From Phallusia mammillata (Eukaryota; Chordata; Ascidiacea; Phlebobranchia; Ascidiidae): a DNA stretch of 64,000 bases. Made by a program: the position numbers and the translations under genes. The notes under the pieces were generated by a model, which saw only the letters and a list, made by a program, of their open reading frames with translations, had not been told where the DNA came from and ran no database searches. This document shows, one piece after another, positions 22,701-33,700 of this stretch (position 1 is its first letter; every line of letters begins with the position of its first letter). The stretch covers positions 78,757 to 142,756 of the forward strand of contig QLIY01000156.1 in the NCBI GenBank assembly GCA_003260075.1. Reading direction: 5' to 3'.

Positions 22701-25672
22701 ATTCCAAGAGTTACAACATCCCAAGCAAAGTCATTGTGGGTTGTAACATATGAAAACTGTGAATCAATTAAAGTATGGAACCTGGAAAACATGTCCTTCA
22801 TTCCCACTCTAACTATCACTGGAAGGTACAGAAGTTTGTCAATTTTTGTTTTCTATGATTTTGGTCTGCTTCCTTCAGAGCTGCTGGTCATTAGCATTTT
22901 AGTTTGCGTTTAATATTTTTTGATTTTTTTGGATTTGAATTGGCCATTTACAGTCATATACAATCAGATAACTGTGTCAGATATTTTTTGTATGTTCATA
23001 GGTCTATACAATCGATTTGTTGTGTTGACCAAAACACTGTCACAACTGATGGAACGGATACAGCTGTTGTTTGGGACACATTAAGTGGCGACATAAAGTT
23101 TTTGTTAAAACATAGTTCCACCGTTACCCACTGTTATGCATCATCCACAAAAATTTTGACAGTTGACAACACTGGATACCAATATGTGTGGAATATCACA
23201 ACTGGGGAAAACCTAATTAAAATTAAAGGCCCTCAGGTAAGTTGATATTATGACTTCTTGTTCCATGTTTGCAGTAAGAAACAAAAAATCGTTTAAAGGT
23301 ATCTAACATATTGATAACACCCAATCAACAAATGGCCATTTCCATGTATGAAGAGGCTGCTGAAAGTCAACCTGGCAATTCTTGTGCTTCCAAGGTATTT
23401 ATTGACATAGCTTGCTTTGCAAAACATTTTAGCCCCCCCCCCCAGTCAACCTGGCAATTCTTGTGCTTCCAAGGTATTTATTGACATAGCTAGCTTTGCA
23501 AACCATTTCAGTATGTCAAAACAAAGAAGCACTTTTTAGGTTTGGCACTTGGAAACGGCTCAAATAATTTGCACTTTTGATTATAAACTGAAAAATGTGC
23601 AAGTAACATCCAAAAATACTTTTCTGGTGGGTATATCACAGGATGGAAAATTAAATGCAATTAGTTTGTGGATGGGAATGCTTGCAAAGGTCTGTAATGA
23701 AGTTACCACAAAAGTGCAATAAGTTGCACAAAGGTTTTATTCAGGTTCTAGCCAATCCAGGAGCAGACATAATTCTTTTACATGCCTTGTCACAACAAGA
23801 TGAAGTCATAACAGTTGATTCTCACAATGTTGTATGTGTGTGGAGTATTCCACTTGGAAGTATGCTTGTCACTCTTGACATGAAGTCAACTATAATGCGC
23901 GATGTAATTTTAATTTTATATAATGCATATTTTTGAAAAAAGATTGAAACTTTTATAAAACTGTAGGTATGCGTACCCCCCCCCCGCTTGTCACTCTTGA
24001 CATGAAGTCAACTATAATGCGCGATGTAATTTTTATTTTATATAATGCATATTTTTGAAAAAAACTTGAAACTTTTATAAAACTGTAGATATGCGTTTCT
24101 GATTCTGGTTCAATGGTGACCATTTTGGACCCAAAGCTGGGTTTTAGGGCATTGGATGTAAAGTTGGGAAAACTGCGAAATGTGGAAACAAAACATGTTC
24201 CAATCATGTCACAAATATCTAGTGATGGCCTTCATCTGTTTTATATTGCAATGAAAACTATGCAGGTAATATTTGCAAAGTTGACAAGGCAATTGCATGT
24301 AAGCATTCAGAAAATAAATTTTATCTAATCTTCCCATTTCAATTTCTTTTTCCAACAAAAATTCATTGAACATCTGCTATTGCAGAACTTTGATGGTATA
24401 CAGCAAGATCCACAATATGACTTGGTTGTTGCAAAATTACCCACAGGTAAAACACTTATTACCTACCCACTGGAAAGCACACCAACGTGTATGGACATAC
24501 TAAAACCTGGAAAAAAGGTGGCAATTGGCTTTGATGAAGGAAGAAGTGTAGTCTTTAACCTCGTTACAAAAGGTAAAGCTACAATTATGTATAAGATACT
24601 AATAAACAGAAACGAGAATTTTTGTAAAAAAAGAAAGACTTTTACTCTTTTTTTGCAGACACACCAACAAGGCCAACTCAGGTTAAAACTAAAAACACTA
24701 AGAAAACGGTTATGTTTTCTAAAACAACATGTGATGGGATCTGGCATACTTACAAGCCAAAGTATGTTTACAGATTTTTGATTTTATGGATTGAGTAGCT
24801 TAAATGCAATTGTTGCTATAGGTATGAAGCCCATACAGATGAAGCATTTGGCTACAGACATAATTATTCCCAAAGTTACAACAAGCATTTTTCCCAGTCC
24901 AAGCACTCAGAATCATCTGGACAAGCCAAGGTTATTTCTAAAAATGTGTTGAAGTAATTCATAGAAAATTTACAAGAACTTTGTAAATTGACCTCTTAGC
25001 TCCCCCCCCCCAAACACTTATTACCTACCCACTGGAAAGCACACCAACGTGTATGGACACACTAAAGCCTGGAAAAAAGGTGGCAATTGGCTTTGATGAA
25101 GGAAGAACTGTAGTCTTTAACCTCGTTACAAAAGGTAAAGTTACAATTTTGTATAAAATACTAAGGAACTAATAAAAATAAGCAAGAATTTGTGTAGAAA
25201 CAATCGACTTATACTATTTTTTAGATACACCAACAAGGCCAACTCAGATTAAAACTAAAAACACTAAGAAAACAGTTCTGTTTTCCAAAACTACATGTGA
25301 TGGGATCTGGCATACTTACAAGCCAAAGTATGTTTACAGATTTATGATTTTATTGATTGAACTGATTAAATACATTGTTGCCGCCCCCCCCCCCCCCCCC
25401 CCGAATCATCTGGACAAGCCAAGGTTATTTCTAAAAATGTGTTGAAGTAACTCATAGAAAATTTCCAAGAATTTTGCTGAGGACACAATTCCAAAAACTT
25501 GACCTCTTAGCAACTTAAATAGCCCTTAAGTGTATGGCTTTTTTGTTTTGTGTTAATTTGACATATTTTTTTGTAGATGTCAGTTCACATACAGAGAAAT
25601 TCAACTCCTGCAAGCAAATCCGTCAACTTGTCACGTATCAGTAGCAGCAGCAAAGTACGAGTATTTATGTGA
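16720..25672 (+). CDS. NWD2: NACHT and WD-repeat protein, NWD2 type (multi-exon, first exon unresolved)
   Basis: About 28 exons give a protein collinear with vertebrate NWD2 (NACHT and WD repeat domain-containing 2): N-terminal region KLSLVKIFLCCNPEG, LVGQKYWSL, LLEKYYERNENSIPAEYVL, CMCYVRTITDMERDMNI, a NACHT NTPase, a helical region and a long WD40 array. NWD proteins are STAND-type P-loop NTPases with a WD propeller; their cellular role is poorly defined. The first visible coding exon starts at an acceptor at 16720 and has no in-frame ATG, so the start lies upstream. The exon with KEIPHVVSD starts at 18744. The last exon reads RISSSSKVRVFM and stops at 25670-25672. Poly-C breaks duplicate parts of four exons (see separate entries); the duplicated copies are not needed for a continuous frame. 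NWD1 is a less likely identity. Confidence 0.88.
18996..21418 (+). CDS. NWD2: NWD2-like gene, NACHT and winged-helix/superhelical block
   Basis: Walker A is LLLHGKSGTGKTYLL (about 19125-19175). The next exon (from about 19247) gives AISIIRFVGKTVASSWAALL, matching the NWD2 stretch after the P-loop. Walker B-like HPILILIDGLNDLNDL lies at about 19597-19650, followed by sensor-like VKVILSMNSDH. After RQITSGQYVYAMQATS (about 20109-20155), a single long exon from about 20341 to 21418 encodes the helical region, including ITEQDLHDLLIS and FSWLHTILHSFGVVQLL, and the first WD strand. Known NACHT proteins use ATP binding for conformational switching; both Walker motifs look intact. Confidence 0.85.
21482..24960 (+). 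CDS. NWD2: NWD2-like gene, WD40-repeat and C-terminal block
   Basis: Successive short exons carry degenerate WD/VW units: SIWLYDTRTGDNITCL, GIVNIWKPK, VDVWGLTDWKV, LHIWKIEK, SIKVWNLENM, TAVVWDTLSGDIKFLL, YQYVWNITTGENLIKI, VWHLETAQIICTF, VCVWSIPLGSMLVTL and VAIGFDEGRSVVFNL. The last exons give TTCDGIWHTYKPKYEAHTDE, which corresponds to the conserved C-terminal tail of NWD2. Expected fold: one or two beta-propellers. Exons near 23300-23390, 23755-23900, 24440-24765 and 25575-25655 each have part of their sequence repeated just downstream after a poly-C run. Confidence 0.82.
23368..23510 (+). repeat. Direct duplication split by C11 (includes NWD2 exon end)
   Basis: Copy 1 runs from agtcaacctggcaattcttg to the poly-C at about 23433-23443. 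Copy 2 starts immediately after with the same 64 bp and a few substitutions. The end of an exon and its donor are therefore present twice. Confidence 0.9.
23864..24097 (+). repeat. Direct duplication split by C10 (includes NWD2 exon end)
   Basis: Copy 1 is 23864-23975 and copy 2 is 23986-24097, both starting gcttgtcactcttgacatga. Ten C lie at 23976-23985. The copies differ at a few bases in the intron part. They include the exon end LVTLDMKSTIMRD and its donor. Confidence 0.9.
24450..25480 (+). repeat. Second copy of two NWD2 exons, split by C10 and C19
   Basis: 25012-25382 repeats 24450-24824 (the end of the exon STPTCMDILKPGKKVAIGF and the whole exon TTCDGIWHTYKPK) with scattered substitutions. 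It follows ten C at 25002-25011. Next come 19 C (25384-25402), and then 25403 onward repeats 24910 onward. The roughly 85 bp between 24824 and 24910 are absent from the second copy exactly where the C19 stands. The coding frame of the second copy is intact. Confidence 0.9.
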
Positions 25673-25857
25673 TTTTTAATGGAAAAAAAACTCAACCATC
25701 TTGGATAACTTTTATTCCATGGCCCCCCCCCCAAATTCAACTCCTGCAAGCAAATCCGTCAACTTGTCACGTATCAGTAGTAGTAGCAAAGTACGAGTGT
25801 TCATGTGATTTTTAATGAAAAAAAAACTCAACCATCTTGGATAACTTTTATTCCATG
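25598..25857 (+). repeat. Direct duplication split by C10 (includes NWD2 last exon)
   Basis: Copy 1 is 25598-25722 and copy 2 is 25733-25857, both starting aaattcaactcctgcaagca, with ten C at 25723-25732. Differences are a few substitutions, such as agcagcagc versus agtagtagc. It contains the last coding segment NLSRISSSSK in both copies. Confidence 0.9.
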
Positions 25858-27392
25858 CCGGATGTCAAACAGTCTTTAAGCGAGGGTGATTCATGCAAAC
25901 ATATGTTGACACATTCAAATGCAATGAGATGCGTTTTTGACATCTTTCAGCTAATCATGGCACAATAAATCGCATGGTGTACTTACAGCCCCCCCCCCGT
26001 CAAACAGTCTTTAAGCGAGGGTGATTCATGCAAACATATGTTGACAATTTAGAATGCAATGAGATGCGTTTTTGACATCTTTCAGTTAGTCATGGCACAA
26101 TAAATCGCATGGTGTACTTCAGCAAAAACAAATGACAGTAACACTGCTTAATGAATCAGATAGGAACTTTAGTAGCACAGCAAGGTACACATATAATACA
26201 AAACTAAATTTCAGTGCTGCTTGATGATGAACTGGTGGGCAGACTGGTTCCACCAGGATGGAGTTTTGCATGAGACCATTTCTTAGTGATCTTTGTATAG
26301 ATGTACTGAAAAAAATTGTAATGTAAAGATTTTGTTGTTGTACAGATTTCTTTTTTTTTTTTAAATCCAGAAAGGTGGCTATATCAATTCTGTACTTAAC
26401 ATACACTAGAATAGTGAAACCAGTGCCGTAGCTGATCCTTTCACATCTCCCTTTTTCATCCCAAATATTTCACTAATTTACATCTGATCCATAAAACCAC
26501 TTAAAACACATGTATGCAAGTTCTCAGCTGAAGGGATTATGAACAAAAAGTATACAAAGGTGAAGAATTGTATTTGTACTAGGGTTACAGGAAAGCTTCA
26601 GTCAAAACTACAGTGTTCAATGTCTATCTATCAAGTGTAAGTTTCCAAACATTTTCTCCCCAAAGGGTGGAAAGAAACCAGCAACATAAAAATAGCAGCA
26701 GAGGACATTTGTGCTTTCTTCACATCAAAGGAAACCTACAATTAAATATTTATTATCAACCAAACATAAAGTGTACTTACTTGTGCATACTTCTCATCAT
26801 AAAAATGCACAGTTTGATGGCCAGCTTTTTTTCCGAAAAATGTTTTTGTCTTGTTCTGTTAAACATACCATGTTATCTATTTTTAGAAAAACAGCACATT
26901 CAAAATTTTACAACAATCAAATTATCACTCAAAACACATGCAATCACTATTCAATTCCATACACCAAACATGCCAATTGCTGATTGCAAATATTTGCAAT
27001 GTTTATCATACCATTACAATTGTGTACATGCAACAAATTTATTGACATTGGCAAAATGTCAATACTTGAAAGAAAAAAATTAAACCCTAATATTAAAAAA
27101 ATAAAATATTAAAAATAAATTTAGGTTTGCAAAACATTGATCATGTCAACTAATGCTAATTTTCCTAATTGAAATTTAATAATGCAGTGTAGTTTCTTGA
27201 ATTTGTTGGAAAGGTGACTAGAAATGAACACATTTACAAACTCACAAGAATTTAATCGATTTTGTTGTTTATGAATTATAAACAAACTCTTGATTAATAC
27301 GCTACACAGTTGTGGCTTTAACAGAAGAATTACAAAAAAAAACAGCTGATATGACACATCCAAACATTTTCCTCAATGTTGTGGGCACCAAA
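25673..27392. other. Convergent intergenic region, NWD2-like and VPS13-like 3' ends
   Basis: The left part is the NWD2-like 3' UTR with AATAAA (near 25965 and again near 26098 in the duplicate). The right part is the VPS13 3' UTR; TTTATT near 27037 (AATAAA on the minus strand) is a candidate poly(A) signal. Frames at 26119-26406 and 26613-27083 are AT-rich chance frames with no family resemblance. Confidence 0.55.
25864..26118 (+). repeat. Direct duplication split by C10 (3' UTR of NWD2-like gene)
   Basis: Copy 1 is 25864-25988 and copy 2 starts at 25999, both beginning gtcaaacagtctttaagcga; ten C at 25989-25998. Each copy contains the candidate poly(A) signal aataaatcgcatggtg. Confidence 0.9.
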
Positions 27393-30300
27393 TTACAGTG
27401 AAATGATTGCACAAAATTTCCTAAATCGCAACTGCAACAACATGAACTTGGATTGCACCTGGCTTTCATCTTCACTTTTTTGGGTTTGAACTTGAGCTTT
27501 ATTTCTTGTAAACTGAACAGATGATTCAGATACAGTAGAGCTTCTTGAAAACAGATTTTTTGCAGAAAACCTTCGACCAAATGAGCTAGATGTTGTAGTA
27601 GCTTTTGAGCTTTGGGGTTGACTAACTGCATCAATTGCACTTTTTCCAAATGATAGAGCAAAACGAGCAAAATTTAATGGATTTGGTGCTTGTTGAAAGT
27701 TGGCAAGATTTTCCTGGCTTTCTTGCCTCAAAATTGCCTGCTGGTCCTGTAGTTGTTTAAATACAATTTACAATGAGCATGCATGAACCCACACACAAAA
27801 AAACTTTGTGCAAGTTCAAAACATATTTGTGCAAGCATAACACTCTAGAAAATATTCTTAAATATTTTCAGCCTTGCTAGCATCAGTCCCATTGAAAGGA
27901 AAGTCAAAAATCAAAGTCCAGCGTGCAAATGTTTGACAAGTTCCAAATACCTTGAGTCGTTTAACAGATGATTTAGATTTAAGTTTCTGTATAGAGTTAA
28001 AATGAATAAAAGAAGTTTGTGAATTGGAAATAAAAGGTGGCTGGCAATAAGATGGCGTCAAATCAGATAAAAACACAGATATGGTAGAAAATATAAGAAA
28101 TGTGTGTGATGCTTTTGCCAAGAGTAGTACATAACAATCCAACTGGTTAATACAGTGCATAAGCTTTAGCATAAAATAAAGTTAATACAACATCGAGATG
28201 TGGGTTTAGTGAGTTAGTGTGCTTCCTACCTTGACTGCAAACTTGATAGTATTTCCATGAAGTTCAGGTTCTTCTAAAATCTCTTCATAGAAATTTTTCC
28301 AACTGGATTTCCATTGGCCAAGGATATCTCCAGTGTGTGCATTAATTACCATTCTAAAAAAGTGTTTGGTTATCATGTAGTTAATCTCATAACTACATTT
28401 GGCTATTGGAACAACTAGTTACCTGTTGGTTAGTAGAAGTACAGATTTTCTGTCCTTCTTTAAAGGCACATGGTCGTAGTAAACATTGTCTTTGACATAC
28501 CGACCATGATCCACTTCCTATAACAATTAAATTTTGTAAAGCAAAACAATTAGAGTTCATGCCAGAATATCAATCATAGGTAATACTACATCCTCTCTTG
28601 TTGAATAAAATTTTACATTGCAATACATACATTAGGTGACTAATTAAGAATAGCAGAGAGTCACTATTAGAACTGCGAGTTAAGGATATTGTTGTTTTTT
28701 TCACCTGCAAAATACCAGCTCCTTGGGCTCGCTTCCATGAGTAGGGCTGTATGATTCCTGTACTTGGATCGATCCATCTGGCTGGTCGAATTTTGCGCAC
28801 ATCTTCACTCATGTCAGCCACCCTGAATATGTTCAAATAAACTGGGGTTGACTAAATAACCACCCAATGTGGTTCTGAAATGGCATTTGTGGTTTCAAAA
28901 GGATTCACACAGAATGTTTATGAAAACCATAACAATGCACATAGCACTAAATGTTTCAAATTTTTCTTTTTCAATTTTTCTTTAGGCTTTCAATGAATTG
29001 CTTTTTATTGCATTGAAATAACCAGTTCATTGCTAGATGATACTGCTTTTTGGCATAGCACTCTTTGTGAACAGAAAACAAAAAGACTAATTAGACCTCA
29101 AAAAAATTAGAGAAGTGTGAAACACACTGCCCCCCCCCCTGCATTGAAATAACCAGTTCATTGCTAGATGATACTGCTTTTTGGCATGGCACTCTTTGTG
29201 AACAGAAAACAAAAAGACTAATTGGACCTCAAAAAAATTAGAGAAGTGCGAAACACACTCCACTCACTTTTGTATTCCCTCAAATGTGCTGCTTGCGAGA
29301 TCAACTACCCCACTCACAGGCCGGGCAACGACTCCAATTAAACCTTTGCCAACACCTTTAAAGAAACCAGCAGCTCCTTCTTTCTTGGCACCTTCCACAG
29401 GTTTTGTCACAATGCCTGTGACTCCACTGACCACACCCTACAACATACATCACGGATGAGGTTTAACTGAACAGGATTTTCAAGGAATTATATATCGCAC
29501 CATCACAAGTCCCTTTCCACCTCTGGCTAAGCCTTCCTTAACATCAGCAGGTTGTTTGTTTTTAGCCTCTAGGCGCTTCTTTTGGAAATCATCGTCCATT
29601 GTCATTGTTGCAATACCTTTGCCCAATGCCCCAGTAACCTTTGATACAGCACCAGCCGCACCACCTAAAACAAACATTTAATTTCTTGTCTTTGATTTTG
29701 ATTTTTTCTGTTTACTGCACAGGCTGTGTCCTAATTGCATAGCAGGTTCTTATTTCAAAACAGCCAATGGTATGTGTTCAAAGGCTAGTTAAAACATCTA
29801 GCATGTAGTAAAAAGTGTAGTGAAAACATCATGTCTAGTGTCTACAACAACTTGGCTGGTAGTACAAAAGACATGTCTTTTTTTTACCAATAGTCTGAAG
29901 CCAAATATTTATCAAAAAAGTTTTTATTAATGTACAGCCACCTAAACAAATAATTTGAAATTCAAATGTGTGGTAGCCTAAATTTGTTATCATATTTGTG
30001 GTCATAGTTGTGTACCCCTTTTTTCAAGATTAATTTGGGAACACCTACTTACCAACAGTATGTCCAAACAAACTGAGAGCACCCAGTCCAAGACCCTCAA
30101 AGAACTCTCCAGGTCCTTGAATCATTCCTTGGTATGGTTCATAGAACAAACTTGTTACTCCCTCAGCGATGCCTACAAACAACAAAACAGAATGACAACT
30201 GCCTTGGCAACAAAGTGTTCTAAACTAGAAAAGTTTACCCATGACAAGGCCATAGGGATCTCCAATAACATCCAAGCCCAACACCAAAACATACAATTGT

Positions 30301-30765
30301 TTGATAGCTTGGCCAGCGTAATGCACAGTAACTGCACTCTGCAAATCAGCACTGCTCATAAACTGATACTTCCTTTCATAGTAGGCAAGTCTGTAAGACA
30401 AAAAATGTAAGTTGTGTACCTAACAATGTATTTAATTTTTTGACAAGAATGTAAGGTAGTGATACTAGTTCTAGTGATGTACCGAATAAACTGTTTGCCG
30501 AATTCGCTTGGTCAAATTGGTATATTTTACAAACATTTGGTTTCGGCCAGATAATTTTTTGCAATTCGAATATATTTAGGCTTGGTCTGAAGCTATTATA
30601 GCTGATTCGGTCACTAAGTGGCACATACTTGAACACAATGTCATCAACATCAGACAATGTAACTCCAACTGACTGCAGAACAACAGAGAATGCACTGAAG
30701 GGGAGTTTGATCACTTCAGTCGCTGCACCGTCACTTTGTGTTTCTCCACCAGTTTGATTTTGCAT
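27393..30765 (-). CDS. VPS13C: VPS13-like gene, ATG2-C-like helices and C-terminal region
   Basis: Very conserved stretches are [102 protein letters not shown] and [20 protein letters not shown] (exons between about 29275 and 30260). These are the amphipathic helices of the C-terminal membrane-binding end. Next come the exon with [20 protein letters not shown] and the exon with [18 protein letters not shown] (about 28250-28355), followed by a serine-rich tail ([17 protein letters not shown]) and the stop at 27393. The intron at about 30376-30600 holds an inverted-repeat element. Confidence 0.88.
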
Positions 30766-33700
30766 TGAGAATGAAACATGGACCTGAAATTGTGAAGTTA
30801 ATTAAAATTAATTTTGAACAAATAAAAGGAGAATAAATGCAAACCTTTATTGGTGAAAGATGAAGGTTGTCATAAAAGACAACAGAGCTTCCAGAAGATT
30901 CTTCTTTGGTTTCGTTGGATTTGGTAGCAATTGAAAGGTCTTCTTTAAAGTATTTTAGCTCCTATTCAAGTGAAAGTGTAAGTGTTTTAATGGAATTTTT
31001 CTGCAGCATTAAAGTCTAAACCTACCTGTTCTGGAGTCACTTTTACCTCCTCGGCCCCAAACACAGGTAAAATGGCAGATATAAAACCCAAGTCCAATTT
31101 TATGCTGAATTCTTGTACAAGTACCTGTGAAAAAAGCATGAAAACTAGGGTGGAAAAAGGTCGGCTTAGCACATTTGTCATTGCACATGTACTATGGTCT
31201 ATTATATAACAAGAAATTTCATCCCAATCAATCAGCCTCTGTTTAAAATTTAGACAACTTAAATATTGTCCATAACATAGTCAGGCTAGATTATTATACC
31301 TGGAGGTTTTTGATATGGGTAAAAGTGTGATTTTCACTGTTGCGCTGGATCATAACCACTTCAACAAAAGGTTTTGGACTACTGTCAATTGCAACTGATT
31401 TTGGCAGAGGAACAGGGTGAAGGATCACTGGAAATGTGGCTCCTTGGATCTGGCTATCCATTTGCATTCTGTTAATCTGTAAGGTATACAGTAACCATAA
31501 AAAATGAAACGTTAAGACATATAAATAGTGCACAAGATACTACACAAATAAAAGTCACCATAGACTCAGTATAGGAATGTAGACATTTGTTGTTTGTTGA
31601 AAAAAAGACTGTAAACTTCAATGAGTTGGAAGTAATTTACTTATTTTAAGATGCATAAACTTTCTTTTAAGTAACATGCATTTTTAGTATCTTTTGGTAT
31701 GTGATACCATGTTCACGGCATGCACTGACTTCCTACAAGGAATAAATTTTTTCATCACTTTAAAACCTAAAGAACTAAACATTTTTTTATATATGAGTGA
31801 ACTAGACTTGCCTTAGCATGAACAGACACTTGGTTGTCTGTGGATGAAAACTGGAACCACAATCCTGGTGTGAATGATCGTTGTAGTGGACATTCTTTTG
31901 GTTTAATGACCTTCATGGTGCTAAGATCAAACTCATACTTGTCTAAAGAAACCCTCTCTGCAAAAAGTGATTTAAAAATTAGGTGTTTTAGTTATTTTTT
32001 ATTTGCACTATACTCACCATGGGATGTTGATCCTATTTGCTGTTTTTGGTAATTTGTTTCCAGCAGTTGGCTGTACTTGGTTGCCAAGGGTTTCCACCTT
32101 TTATTTGGTTGTTCCTCCCAAACCAAGCCTGTTCAAGAGTGAAAGAGCTACAATTTGGCATACCATGACTTTGTATTGCAGGCAGCAATGCTTTGGTATT
32201 ATCAACAGAAGTTAATTGTTTTAATATCAGCAGAAATATTTTGCATTATACAACAAAGAAGTTTTGTTGCCATTTGATGCAACTGCTCATTTTTTTGTTT
32301 ATCATAAGAAAATAAATTTAAAGGAAAGTGTATCCAAAAAATTAACACTTCTGTGTTTGTTACCTCATTAAAAAAAAAACAACAATTACCTGAGCTTGTC
32401 AATGCAAGATATGCAACTTCCCTATGTGCTGTGCTGTCAGTGAGTGAACAAGCAACACCGTGAAGTGACAGAGTAAATTCAAAACTGTTGCGTTCAAACT
32501 GAAGTGAGTGTTCAGCTGCTTTGGCTCTTAATTCGTTCGATGTGAAAAGCAACGTTCGTTGAAGACCATCCACAAACAATACATAATACACCTAAACACA
32601 GCCTGCAATGTTAGTACCAAAGACATATTTGTTGTGAATAAAGCAAAGTGACTGCTTTTAAAATGATGATTAATTTAAGATGCACCGATGCACACTTACA
32701 GTTTGATTAATGTTAAAAGTGAGTAAAAATCATTTTTTGGCAAACAATTTACTTTGTGTTTAGAGAATAAATGTTAATTTTTAGTCTTGCTTGCTTTAAA
32801 GTTTGCTAGCTGTTTTTGTAATGAATAAAAAACTGCTTAATCAATGATTTCCATCAGTTATTTGCGATGTGAACAGAAGCCAAAATGCAGCAAAAAATCA
32901 AACACCACTTTTGACAAAACTATTGATCGCTTGACAAAAACCAAAACTTTCATCATTCCATATTATGATTTCTTTTGTACCATTGCAATCAGATGACACA
33001 GACAAAAAGTGCAGTAAAGTACAAAACCCAGCATTTATTTTGAACAAATGCACTTTGATAAAATAGGTGAGGGTTTATTTACTATCTTTCAGAAGTTTGG
33101 GTAGTTATTTGGATGTTTTTATCATTGGGAGTCTTTGAGAAAGGGTAGTTCTTTAATGAGCATGACAAATCTAGTAATTTGATGGAGCATAAAATGAATG
33201 TATTGTTTGATATGTTGATCAGGTTTCAAATTTGCCTTGGCAATTAAACCTGTTCTTTAGATTTCTTAGCACATATGAAATAAGAAATCTAAACAAACAA
33301 CTAGCTTGTGTTGTAAATCATGTTGGCAAACATTTCAAATGGAAAAAAGTTGGAGTTTACCCAACAACCAAAAAGTAATCCAGTCCAAACTAACACAGCC
33401 TTTAATTTACATATTGTGCAATTAAACATTTTAAGCATTTCGACCAGTAGTTCTTAACCAATGGGAAATTATGTATACACAGTGGGAAAGTACATGGTAC
33501 CTTAAGTGCTGTTTCCCCCCCCCCTCTCAGTGCTGCAATAATTTGGGGTCCACCCTATACTTGGAAAAATGGTTTAAAATACTTGTTTATGCAGAAAAAA
33601 CAACATTACCGTTTACCTTGTAATTTAAACAATTTTCAACTAATAGTGTATAGTGACGCTTTGAATCAATTAAAAAGGTTACAACTTTAAAATCTTAAAT

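Noticed and set aside
26613-27083. 156-aa plus-strand frame
   Set aside because: AT-rich 3' region between convergent genes, amino-acid composition of random sequence, no domain.
30060-30410. 116-aa plus-strand frame
   Set aside because: Antisense of highly conserved VPS13 C-terminal exons.
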